A program made the translations under genes and the position numbers. Below, piece by piece: positions 8,958-15,794 of a stretch of 64,000 nucleotides of DNA. The stretch is from Armatimonadota bacterium (GTDB lineage: Bacteria; Armatimonadota; UBA5829; DSUL01): NCBI GenBank assembly GCA_020846715.1, contig JADLDK010000005.1:50057-114056 (forward strand), written 5' to 3'. Numbering within the stretch: position 1 is the stretch's first letter; each line of letters opens with the position of its first letter. The notes under the pieces are model-generated. The model saw only the letters and a program-made list of their open reading frames with translations. It made no database searches and had not been told where the DNA came from.

Positions 8958-9515
8958 CTACGCCTGCAACAGGGCCTTTCCAGGCTTCCAGTCGCTCGGG
9001 CACAGACCACCCGTCTGAAGCGCCTGCAGAACGCGCAGGGTCTCATCCACGCTTCGTCCGATGTTCAGATCCTGAATGACTGAGTAGCGCAGGACACCAT
9101 TGGGGTCGATGATGAACAACCCGCGCAGGGCAATCCCCTCATTTTCAATAAGCACGCCGTAGTCCCGTGAGACACTCTTCGTGATGTCAGAAGCCAGCGG
9201 GTACTTCAGATCGGCAATCCCGTTGTGGCTGCGGGGAGTGTTGATCCAGGCGCGGTGGCTGTAGACGCTGTCGGTTGAGCAGCCAATGACTTCGCATCCC
9301 AGCTCCTTGAACTCCTCGTAGCGGTCAGAAAGCGCTGTGATTTCAGTCGGGCAGACAAAAGTAAAATCCAGCGGGTAGAAGAACAGGATCAACCACTGCC
9401 CTTTGTAGTCGTCAAGCGACACGTTGTCGTTGAGCTTCTCCATGTTCTTGGTGCTGGGCATATTGAAACAGGGCGCAGGCTCACCCACTTTCGCGCAATG
9501 TCTCTCGTCGCTCAT
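8958..9515 (-). CDS. 2-Cys peroxiredoxin (AhpC/Prx1 type)
   Basis: This is a 185-residue thiol peroxidase reducing hydrogen peroxide, alkyl hydroperoxides and peroxynitrite. The peroxidatic Cys55 lies in DFTFVCPTE, the classic Prx1/AhpC signature, with the preceding FFYPLDFTF strand. The resolving Cys172 is in the C-terminal [11 protein letters not shown] motif, making this a typical 2-Cys enzyme that forms head-to-tail dimers. No dedicated AhpF or thioredoxin reductase is nearby; the adjacent TlpA-like redoxin is a possible electron donor. The start ATG is preceded by a purine-rich AAGAGAGG stretch on the coding strand. Confidence 0.93.
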   Translation of the reverse strand: MSDERHCAKVGEPAPCFNMPSTKNMEKLNDNVSLDDYKGQWLILFFYPLDFTFVCPTEITALSDRYEEFKELGCEVIGCSTDSVYSHRAWINTPRSHNGIADLKYPLASDITKSVSRDYGVLIENEGIALRGLFIIDPNGVLRYSVIQDLNIGRSVDETLRVLQALQTGGLCPSDWKPGKALLQA

Positions 9516-9563
9516 AGGAATCTTCCTCTCTTACAGCTCTCTATCAACTCGGTATAACGCAAC

Positions 9564-9590
9564 GTCCCGTTCGACGCCGCCAAACGGGAC
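9564..9590. other. 8-bp inverted repeat upstream of the peroxiredoxin gene
   Basis: GTCCCGTT (9564-9571) pairs perfectly with AACGGGAC (9583-9590) across an 11-nt loop. It lies between the cupin stop and the peroxiredoxin start, about 50 nt upstream of the latter. It could be a weak terminator for the cupin gene or a leader structure. No T-tract follows on the minus strand. Confidence 0.4.
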
Positions 9591-9648
9591 TTTATCCGAA
9601 ATATCAGGGCTTAGCAATAGGAACTATTACTACTGCTTGTCTGGTGTT

Positions 9649-10035
9649 CTAGCTGCGCCCGTATTTGTCTTCAAGCCGCACGATGTCAGACTCATCCGAG
9701 TTGCCCAGCCACAGCTCCATAATACGGGCGGGTTTGTCCCCGACCCCTTTCAGGCGGTGATGCGCGCCCCGAGGAATAAAAATCTCTTCGTTGGGAGCGG
9801 GGCGGATGGTTTTGTCGTCCACTTCCACTTCCAGCCCCTCATCCAGCGCAACCCAGTACTCCGCGCGGTGGTGGTGGTACTGAAGCGAAAGGATTCCTCC
9901 CGGGTCTACCGTGATGATCTTCACCGCACCGACACCTTCGACGGGATACTCTCGAAACTTGCCCCAGGGGCGGTGGTCTTCCTTGATCTCGGAGCGGAAG
10001 TCCTGCTCGTTGAACACTTTTTCTTCAATTGCCAT
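9649..10035 (-). CDS. single-domain cupin, mannose-6-phosphate isomerase type II C-terminal-like
   Basis: This 128-residue protein is a single jelly-roll cupin. The opening RPWGKFREYP matches the RPWG segment at the start of the isomerase domain in bifunctional mannose-1-P guanylyltransferase/mannose-6-P isomerase enzymes. The metal-binding cupin motif 1 is visible as QYHHHRAEYWVALDEG (His, His, His/Glu ligands) and motif 2 as IPRGAHHRL. As a free-standing domain it may isomerise or epimerise a phosphosugar, or only bind sugars. ATG 10035 has AAGGAG 11 nt upstream. No guanylyltransferase partner is found in the window. Confidence 0.78.
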   Translation of the reverse strand: MAIEEKVFNEQDFRSEIKEDHRPWGKFREYPVEGVGAVKIITVDPGGILSLQYHHHRAEYWVALDEGLEVEVDDKTIRPAPNEEIFIPRGAHHRLKGVGDKPARIMELWLGNSDESDIVRLEDKYGRS

Positions 10036-10172
10036 AAGCTCGTTGTCTCCTTCGTCTGCGTTTGCAGGCTACGCTCTGGGTATGAAAGCACAAGGCCCAG
10101 GCGCCAGCCAGTCACAAGGACTTTTCCCGCAGTGCGTGGTATTCTATCGGAAAAATCGGGAAAGCAGGAGAC

Positions 10173-10571
10173 ATGCCACACCCACAGAAGCGTCTTATGC
10201 CGGTGGAAGACGTGCTGCGTCTGCTGGACGAGACTGTAACCGCGCTCAGTCAGTGTGCCGTCAATTTCGCCGCCCATCTCGATAGCGACGAGAGCGAGTT
10301 GCCATGTCTTTATCAGTGGCATAAGCTGGAAAAGGCGGCCAGAGCGCTTCAGCAGGCGCGAGAGATCGAACACGACTCGCTCGCGGCGGTATCAGTGCTT
10401 AACGCTGAAAAAGAGATGATCAGGCGAGCGGCTGCGTTGCTGGACTGCGTGAAGATAGCAGAAGAGGGCCGCGACGCTACTGCGCCAAATCTGCGCAATC
10501 CCGGACGCAAAACGCGCAAACACCCCTGGGGGAGAAACTCAGAAGATGAGTGGACAGCTGAAGAGGCTTGA
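10173..10571 (+). CDS. hypothetical helical protein upstream of acyP
   Basis: I do not recognise this 132-residue protein. It looks almost wholly alpha-helical: several amphipathic, Ala/Leu/Glu-rich stretches (EKAARALQQAREIEHDSLAA and a following helix) end in a basic, disordered tail (NPGRKTRKHPWGRNSEDEW). It has two Cys but no metal motif, signal peptide or membrane segment. ATG 10173 has AGGAG 5 nt upstream. Its last 26 nt overlap the acylphosphatase gene, so the two are almost certainly translated from one message. Confidence 0.65.
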   Translation: MPHPQKRLMPVEDVLRLLDETVTALSQCAVNFAAHLDSDESELPCLYQWHKLEKAARALQQAREIEHDSLAAVSVLNAEKEMIRRAAALLDCVKIAEEGRDATAPNLRNPGRKTRKHPWGRNSEDEWTAEEA

Positions 10572-10836
10572 AGCGGTAGTCGAAGGCCGCGTGCAGGACG
10601 TGGGCTACCGGTATTTCGTCCAGATGGCGGCCATAGGACTGCATGTCAATGGGCGTGTCTCAAATCTGCCGGACGGCAAGGTGAAGATCGTCGCGGAGGG
10701 AGATGCGGACACCCTGGAGCAGTTGATCTCTGCCTTGTGGCAGGGGCCGCGCTCGGCTGTCGTGGACCGGGTGCGCGAGCAGTGGAGTGAGGCGACGGGA
10801 GAGTTTCGGGAGTTCGCCATAGATATCGAAGCGTGA
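10546..10836 (+). CDS. acyP: acylphosphatase
   Basis: This 96-residue enzyme hydrolyses the carboxyl-phosphate bond of acylphosphates. The first signature, VEGRVQDVGYRYFVQ, contains the phosphate-binding Arg of the GxVQGVxFR loop, with Asp in place of the usual Gly and Tyr replacing Phe. The second signature is GLHVNGRVSNLPDGKV, with the catalytic Asn in the strand VSN. Length and alpha/beta sandwich pattern are normal. The start overlaps the upstream hypothetical gene by 26 nt. Downstream is a 250-nt non-coding stretch ending in a strong terminator. Confidence 0.9.
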   Translation: MSGQLKRLEAVVEGRVQDVGYRYFVQMAAIGLHVNGRVSNLPDGKVKIVAEGDADTLEQLISALWQGPRSAVVDRVREQWSEATGEFREFAIDIEA

Positions 10837-10952
10837 TGGCGGCGCTGACAAGTGCGGGTTTTGTGGTGAGCTGACCTGTAGGACCCCGATTTATCCGTTA
10901 TGCGCGCGGCTCAGGAGTACGGCGGAACATTCGAGTTGGGTGAATCGTTAGA

Positions 10953-11123
10953 TATATAGCACACAGCGCAGAGCAAATCGCCTGCTCAGAAGACTCACGT
11001 CCTCTTGCGACACAGCATTGCGGTTGCGTGAGTTTGCGAAGTCTTGCTGAGACGGATGTTTTACGCGGTAGACTAGCTTCTGAGAGGCTCCGGTCGAGAT
11101 GAGTTCTCGGCCGGTTCTTTTTT
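10953..11123 (+). ncRNA. candidate structured small RNA between acyP and rpoN
   Basis: The 344 bp between acyP and rpoN have no convincing ORF but can form a chain of stems. A TATATA box at 10953-10958 could start a transcript near 10965. CTCAG (10985-10989) pairs with CTGAG (11047-11051), AAGACT (10990-10995) with AGTCTT (11040-11045), and CACG (10996-10999) with CGTG (11027-11030). An alternative 7-bp pairing is ACTCACG (10993-10999) with CGTGAGT (11027-11033). A 6-bp hairpin at 11075-11089 follows, and then a Rho-independent terminator. The roughly 160-nt length and multi-stem shape would suit a 6S-like or regulatory RNA, but I cannot assign a family. It may instead be a long acyP 3' UTR. 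Confidence 0.4.
11090..11123 (+). terminator. strong Rho-independent terminator
   Basis: The 10-bp stem CCGGTCGAGA (11090-11099) with TCTCGGCCGG (11105-11114), one G-U pair and a 5-nt loop, is followed by TTCTTTTTT (11115-11123). It is the clearest intrinsic terminator in the window and ends the acyP or small-RNA transcript before the convergent rpoN gene. Confidence 0.85.
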
Positions 11124-11180
11124 GTACCGGGCTATGTCTGGACAAAAGCCGCTGTCTGTGACAGCCGGCGTCTGATAAGC

Positions 11181-12608
11181 TCAGCTCGCACGGCGCTGAC
11201 GGCTCGAGAGGATGTTTTGAGCTTCGCGGTACTTGACCACAGTCCGGCGAGCAACATTCAGTCCGCGCTCCTGCAAAATCTCGGCTATCTCCTGATCGGA
11301 CAACGGCCGCCGCTTGTCTTCCTGCGCAATAATCTCCTCAATGAGGTCTTTGATGGAAATGGACCCGTCAAAGAAGGGATCGAAGCTGACCACCTCCTCA
11401 CTGGGGAGTTGCATCCATTTGTTGGCGGTCGCTCGGCTGACGGTGGACTCGTGCAAGCCCAGGGCTTTGGCCACCTGTGTTCGCGTCAACGGGCGCAGGA
11501 AGTTTTTCTGGGATGTCTCGATGTAACCCTGCTGGTATTCAACGACGTATTTCGTGATAGCCCGCAGAGTCTTGCGCCGCTGGAGAATGCTGCGGATAAA
11601 CGCATCAGCCCGCTCCACGTACTCCACAATGTGCCTGCGCTCATCGGACGAATAGTTTCTGGAGCCGCCGTTGCGAATATTGGCGTAGGCTTCGCGATAT
11701 TTGTTGTTGAGGGCGAGAGACTGGTTTTCTGTGATGAGCACATCGATCTCGTACCCCGCCATCGTCCGGCGCACGATTATATCCGGCTGCACGGACTGCG
11801 CGTTCTCGGGGTTTGTGTCCCAGGGCAGGCGGAAGCATTCGCCCGGATGCGGGGACAACTCTTCCCGGATGAACTTCAATGCGCTCTGGACCGTCTGCTT
11901 GTGCACTTTCAGATGATGCGCCAGCCGGGTGATTTTCCGTGAGTGGGTGTCGGCCCAGTAGTCTTCAACCATACGCAGAGCCAGGCGGCTGAGCGGAGTC
12001 TGCTCATCCAAAGCCCGGAGCTGAATCGCCAGACACTCCTGCACCGAAGTCGCCCCGACTCCAGCGGGGTCAAAAGTCTGAATCAGGTTCAGCACCAGCC
12101 TGGCCTCGGCCGCTGTTACCTTGAGGTCCGCCGCTATTTCCTCCAGCGAACCTTCGAAGTAGCCCGTGCCGGTGATGCTGTCGATAATAGCCTCACCAAT
12201 CGGGAAGCTCTCTTTGTCGCCCGTCGCGCGGAGTTGATCCAGCAGGTGGTCGTGGAGCGTATGTTGTGAGCGCAGATTCGCGATGGGGTCAAACTCATCG
12301 TCCGCATGACCGACAACGCCCACATACTCCACGTCCGGAGCCAGCCAGTCCCGCCAGTCAATGTCCTCTGATGCGTCTGCCTTCTGCTGCTCCTGCTTGT
12401 ACGGACAGTTGACGCACAGCTCGCGTGGCACTCCGCACGCGCTGCAGATATCGTCATCAGGGCGTTCGATAGCGGGGTTGTCAGCTAACTCCTGCTCGAT
12501 CATCTCCGTCAGCTCCAGCGTAGAGCACGCCAGAACGTTGTTGGCCAGAATGATCTTCGGATCAATCTTTTGACTTAGAGTTTGCCTAAGGCCTTGTCTC
12601 AGTAGCAA
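11181..12608 (-). CDS. rpoN: RNA polymerase sigma-54 factor with Cys4 insertion
   Basis: Sigma-54 directs RNA polymerase to -24/-12 promoters and needs an AAA+ activator. Region I is short (LLLRQGLRQTLSQKI to ELADNPAIE). The core-binding region and helix-turn-helix (LTRTQVAKALGLHESTVSRA) follow, and the RpoN box is ARRTVVKYREAQNI near the C-terminus. Unusually, directly after the NPAIE motif comes CSACGVPRELCVNC, a CxxC-x6-CxxC pattern suggesting a zinc knuckle in the acidic region II linker. I place the start at TTG 12608, with AAGAGG 8 nt upstream; the frame is open to an ATG at 12707 that would add 33 unsupported residues. A consensus sigma-70 promoter lies far upstream. No sigma-54 activator is in the window. 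Confidence 0.93.
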   Translation of the reverse strand: MLLRQGLRQTLSQKIDPKIILANNVLACSTLELTEMIEQELADNPAIERPDDDICSACGVPRELCVNCPYKQEQQKADASEDIDWRDWLAPDVEYVGVVGHADDEFDPIANLRSQHTLHDHLLDQLRATGDKESFPIGEAIIDSITGTGYFEGSLEEIAADLKVTAAEARLVLNLIQTFDPAGVGATSVQECLAIQLRALDEQTPLSRLALRMVEDYWADTHSRKITRLAHHLKVHKQTVQSALKFIREELSPHPGECFRLPWDTNPENAQSVQPDIIVRRTMAGYEIDVLITENQSLALNNKYREAYANIRNGGSRNYSSDERRHIVEYVERADAFIRSILQRRKTLRAITKYVVEYQQGYIETSQKNFLRPLTRTQVAKALGLHESTVSRATANKWMQLPSEEVVSFDPFFDGSISIKDLIEEIIAQEDKRRPLSDQEIAEILQERGLNVARRTVVKYREAQNILSSRQRRAS

Positions 12609-13092
12609 GGTGCCAGCCTCTTCACTTGATACTCCGGACAGCAGTGTGCGGATTTCAAAAAAGTCGACCCAGTCTCTACGGCCGCAGTCCGCAAGACAGA
12701 ACGCCAAGTCTGCACACAGAGGCAGGCTCAGCCGGAAACAGCCTTTTCAACGGCTGGTAAGCGGGGACGAATGACACCGGTCTCGCGAGCGGGCAACCGA
12801 AGCGGCAGTCGTGTCTGGAGAGGCACTCAGAAGCAGTCATTATCCCAGTTATGACTGCAGTCCCAGCGAATGCCCCTGTTACGCGCCGTCTTTCCGGCTC
12901 AAGATGTCCTGCTTACCACATGGTCTCAGCGTAGAGTCGGCGCAGGAGCTTATCGGAATTGTACCGCTCCCCCGAGCCTGTGTCAAGTTTGCGCGCTCTT
13001 GCTCGCGCTCAGAAACGGGTCTATACATTCCCCCGTCTACAGTTTTTGTTCCATATTTGCGTGGCGCGCCAAACGACGTGACTGATGTGCGG
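12609..13092 (-). other. rpoN leader and upstream region
   Basis: This 484-bp stretch contains no gene I can support. Its main contents are the rpoN promoter (12958-12986) and, downstream of it on the minus strand, a roughly 340-nt leader. The leader holds a perfect 8-bp inverted repeat, GCAGTCAT at 12833-12840 and ATGACTGC at 12851-12858. A 54-codon minus-strand ORF begins at ATG 12843 inside this repeat, but it is Cys/Pro/Arg-rich and lacks a good SD. The leader would shorten by about 100 nt if rpoN started at 12707. Confidence 0.4.
12958..12986 (-). promoter_or_regulatory. sigma-70 type promoter, probably for rpoN
   Basis: On the minus strand TTGACA (12986-12981) is separated by exactly 17 nt from TACAAT (12963-12958). 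All six -35 bases and five of six -10 bases match consensus, making this one of the best promoters in the window. Transcription would start near 12951 and run into rpoN. Confidence 0.7.
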
Positions 13093-13638
13093 TTAGCGCG
13101 CGACTCCAGCGCCTGGCTGACTTTTGAGCATAGTAATCAACTCACGACAGAACGCGGGCAGGTCTTCTGGCTTTCGGCTGGTGATGAGATTGCCATCCAC
13201 CACCACCTCTTCATCGCGCCAGTGGCAGCCCGCGTTGATCATGTCATCCTGAATTCCCGAGAACGATGTGGCGCGACGGCCCTTCAGAATGCCCGCGGAA
13301 ATGAGTATCCACCCACCGTGACAGATGCAGGCCACAGGCTTACCGGAGCCGGAAAACTCCCGAACGAACTGGGCAAAACGTGGCTCCCGGCGCATCAAAT
13401 CCGGCGCCCAGCCACCCGGTATGACGATAGCGTCGAAGTCATCTACTCTGGCGTCGTGGATGGCTCTGTCAACCTCTACGGGGTAGCCATACTTACCTGT
13501 GTAGCCATCAGTCGTCCCGCTTCCCACAAAACATGTCTCCCAGCCCTCTTCTCTGAGCCGCAAAGCCGGATACCATACTTCCAGGTCCTGATAGTCCTGC
13601 TCCACCAGAATTCCGATTTTCCTTCTCTGTGTTTTCAA
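13093..13638 (-). CDS. DJ-1/PfpI family protein (class I amidotransferase-like)
   Basis: This 181-residue protein belongs to the DJ-1/PfpI superfamily, which includes proteases, glyoxalases, deglycase-like and stress proteins. The conserved acid is in ILVEQDYQDLE, the oxyanion region is in IVIPGGWAPD, and the nucleophile elbow is ACICHGGW, with the Cys-His pair typical of PfpI/YhbO-type members. DLPAFCRELI near the end also matches this branch. TTG 13638 is chosen because AGGAG lies 6 nt upstream; a GTG at 13677 would add 13 residues. It is transcribed in the same direction as rpoN, with the long rpoN leader between. A stress role is inferred from family. Confidence 0.88.
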   Translation of the reverse strand: MKTQRRKIGILVEQDYQDLEVWYPALRLREEGWETCFVGSGTTDGYTGKYGYPVEVDRAIHDARVDDFDAIVIPGGWAPDLMRREPRFAQFVREFSGSGKPVACICHGGWILISAGILKGRRATSFSGIQDDMINAGCHWRDEEVVVDGNLITSRKPEDLPAFCRELITMLKSQPGAGVAR

Positions 13639-13792
13639 CTGAGACTCCTTACGTGGCTTTACTGAGAGTCTATCCACTTCTCCAGCAGATCTGAAGCGTT
13701 GTGTCTGGGACTGTTCGGGAGTGCGAGGCGCTGGGCGATTCGACCAATCCCCGCATGGGGAGATCTATCGGACACAGAGCCGCAACCTGAAT

Positions 13793-14323
13793 TCAGCGCT
13801 CTTCAGACACTCGGATCGGCGCAGGACGCTCGTTTTGTTTTCCATACAGCAGCGCCTGCGCATAGCGCTCGTCCGGGCTGATCGGATCTTTGTGTGATTC
13901 CCAGTGTTGCTCGGCGGTGTGGACGATCCAGGGGTGCGCGATCATGCCACCGAGGACCGCGGAGACGACAGGTGTGGCAAGCAGCGCTATCAGCGCAAGT
14001 GTTTGCGCGCCTCGCCGCAAATTGCGCAGGAGTGCACCATAGCGCCAGTCTGGTTTCTGTGGCGCAGGCCGCGCATTGCGTAAAAGCGCTTCGCCGGGGG
14101 CCGGACCATCCGGAAACAGCCTGTGCGCAAGATCGACCGTCTCCTGCTCTCGAAGCAGCCTCTGGTAGGCCTGGACCACGGCTTCCAGCCGAGCCTCGGC
14201 GGTGTCATCACCCGGACAGACGTCCGGGTGCGACTCACGCACCTTTCTTCGAAACGCTGATTTGATTTGTGCAACGGAAGCGCCCGGCTCCAGAGCCAGG
14301 ACTTCCCAGTCTTTGGAATACAT
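13793..14323 (-). CDS. J-domain protein with C-terminal membrane segment
   Basis: This 176-residue protein starts with a complete J-domain (residues about 3-65), including the essential HPD tripeptide in RESHPDVCPGDD, which stimulates DnaK ATPase activity. A Pro-rich linker follows, then a hydrophobic segment (TLALIALLATPVVSAVLGGM) that should span the membrane once, leaving a short charged tail. There is no Gly/Phe-rich or zinc-finger region, so this is a class III J protein that probably recruits DnaK to the inner membrane. No dnaK or grpE is nearby. A TATAAT box (14367-14362 on the minus strand) lies 39 nt upstream, without a clear -35. Confidence 0.85.
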   Translation of the reverse strand: MYSKDWEVLALEPGASVAQIKSAFRRKVRESHPDVCPGDDTAEARLEAVVQAYQRLLREQETVDLAHRLFPDGPAPGEALLRNARPAPQKPDWRYGALLRNLRRGAQTLALIALLATPVVSAVLGGMIAHPWIVHTAEQHWESHKDPISPDERYAQALLYGKQNERPAPIRVSEER

Positions 14324-14487
14324 CGTCTCTATCAGTAGAATACCCGCGAAAACTCATCTCAATTATACAACGCCAGGACGCTGAGTGGGCAGCGCAGTTC
14401 TCTTGCTTTTCTTCTCTGTATTCGGCCGCCTCTATGCGACAGGGACTTCGCTCTGGCCGACGCCGTCCGCGTCACGGCAGTGCGCCA

Positions 14488-14496
14488 TGATATAAT
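14488..14496 (+). promoter_or_regulatory. extended -10 promoter for the DUF1015 operon
   Basis: TGA-TATAAT (14488-14496) is a full TGn extended -10 element with a consensus hexamer. No good -35 is visible 16-18 nt upstream, as expected for this promoter class. Initiation would fall near 14503, giving a very short leader before the DUF1015 start at 14520. Confidence 0.6.
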
Positions 14497-14519
14497 CTGT
14501 CCCGACAGAACTCTCACCA

Positions 14520-15794
14520 GTGAGGATGGCAGTAGCAGTGGCTGATATCTCCCCTTTTCAGGGCGTGCGGTTCAATGTGGCAAAGGCCGGAACACCCGGC
14601 AGTCTGATCTCTCCACCCTATGACGTAATCGACTCTCAACAACGCCGACGCCTGTATGAGCGCAGCGACTACAATTATGTGCGCCTGGTGCTGGGTGAAG
14701 AGCAGCCGCTGGATTCCGCCGATCACAACAGATTCACGCGAGCGGGAAGCCTGCTGGTTGAGTGGCTGGAAAAGGGGATCCTGCTCAGAGATCCGATGCC
14801 GGGCTTCTACCGGCAACGCATTGACTACCAGATTCGCGGGCACGCGAAGACTCTGTGCGGCCTTACTGCCCTGGTGCGTCTGGAGGACTACGCTCGAGGG
14901 ATCATTCTTCCGCACGAAAAGACGCTGCGTGGGCCCAAGGAGGACCTGGAGCGACTTATGGACGCCACCAGCGCCAATCTTGACAGCGTCTGGATGATGT
15001 TCGAGGACAACTCCGGCGTGGTGCGAAAGGCTTTACAGAATGCCCATTGGCGTGAGGCGATCGAGAACGCAAGGGATGAAACAGGCGTTGGCTACAGTCT
15101 GGATGTCTGCGACGGCGCGGGGGACGTTCAGGCGATTTCACAGGCTCTTGGCTCTGAAGTTCTGACGATAGCCGACGGCCACCACCGCTATGAGACGGCG
15201 CTGGCGTACGCCCGGAAGAAGCGTGAGGAGTGCGGTGCGGGGCCGTGGGACTGGGTGATGGCTACGCTGGTCTGGACTGATGATCCTGGCCTGACGGTGC
15301 TGCCAACGCATCGCGTGTTGCGCGATCTGGACTCTGTGCTCTTGGACAGACTCGCCGAGCAGTTGGGCAGGGACTATGAGCTGCAGGCATGTCGGCAAGG
15401 TGAACTGGAGTCTCGTCTGGCGCAGGCTGGTGAGTCCGCGTTTGGCCTGTGGGACGGGCAGAAAGGCTGGGTGATTGTGCCGCGCGAGGATGTAGATCTG
15501 CTCGGAGCGGAGCTTTCACAGCAGAGCGTGCTGGCTGAGGCTTTTGGTTTCGACGTTGCCCATCTGAAGACCGACCCACGTCTTGCCTATGTCGAAGAGG
15601 CATCAGAAGCGTTTGGGATGGTGTCATCCGGGGATTGGCAGGCGGCCATACTGCTCAATCCCATACCTGTGCGCACAATTACGCGCTATGCTCGCCAGGG
15701 GCGCCCTATGCCACAGAAGTCCACCTACTTCTATCCCAAGCTTGCCAGCGGGCTGGTACTGCGCATTATTCAGGACGCGCCTGTTGCCTGCTGA
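14520..15794 (+). CDS. DUF1015 family protein
   Basis: This 424-residue protein matches the DUF1015 family: the N-terminal signature ISPFQGVRFN followed by SLISPPYDVIDSQQRRRLY, and later TIADGHHRYETALAYARKK and WVMATLVWTDDPGLTVLPTHR. The family is widespread, often sits beside serA/serC or carbohydrate genes, and has no firmly established reaction; the conserved ADGHHRYE segment suggests a metal or phosphate site. The start is taken as GTG 14520; ATG 14526 and GTG 14538 are alternatives. The 3' end overlaps the next gene by 11 nt, implying translational coupling with a glycosidase-like protein. Confidence 0.85.
   Translation: MRMAVAVADISPFQGVRFNVAKAGTPGSLISPPYDVIDSQQRRRLYERSDYNYVRLVLGEEQPLDSADHNRFTRAGSLLVEWLEKGILLRDPMPGFYRQRIDYQIRGHAKTLCGLTALVRLEDYARGIILPHEKTLRGPKEDLERLMDATSANLDSVWMMFEDNSGVVRKALQNAHWREAIENARDETGVGYSLDVCDGAGDVQAISQALGSEVLTIADGHHRYETALAYARKKREECGAGPWDWVMATLVWTDDPGLTVLPTHRVLRDLDSVLLDRLAEQLGRDYELQACRQGELESRLAQAGESAFGLWDGQKGWVIVPREDVDLLGAELSQQSVLAEAFGFDVAHLKTDPRLAYVEEASEAFGMVSSGDWQAAILLNPIPVRTITRYARQGRPMPQKSTYFYPKLASGLVLRIIQDAPVAC

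Noticed and set aside
12811..13665. 284-codon plus-strand ORF opposite the DJ-1/PfpI gene
   Set aside because: It is antisense to a protein with intact family motifs, and its composition (Arg/Ser/Pro/His-rich, no coherent hydrophobic core) is that of an opposite-strand shadow.
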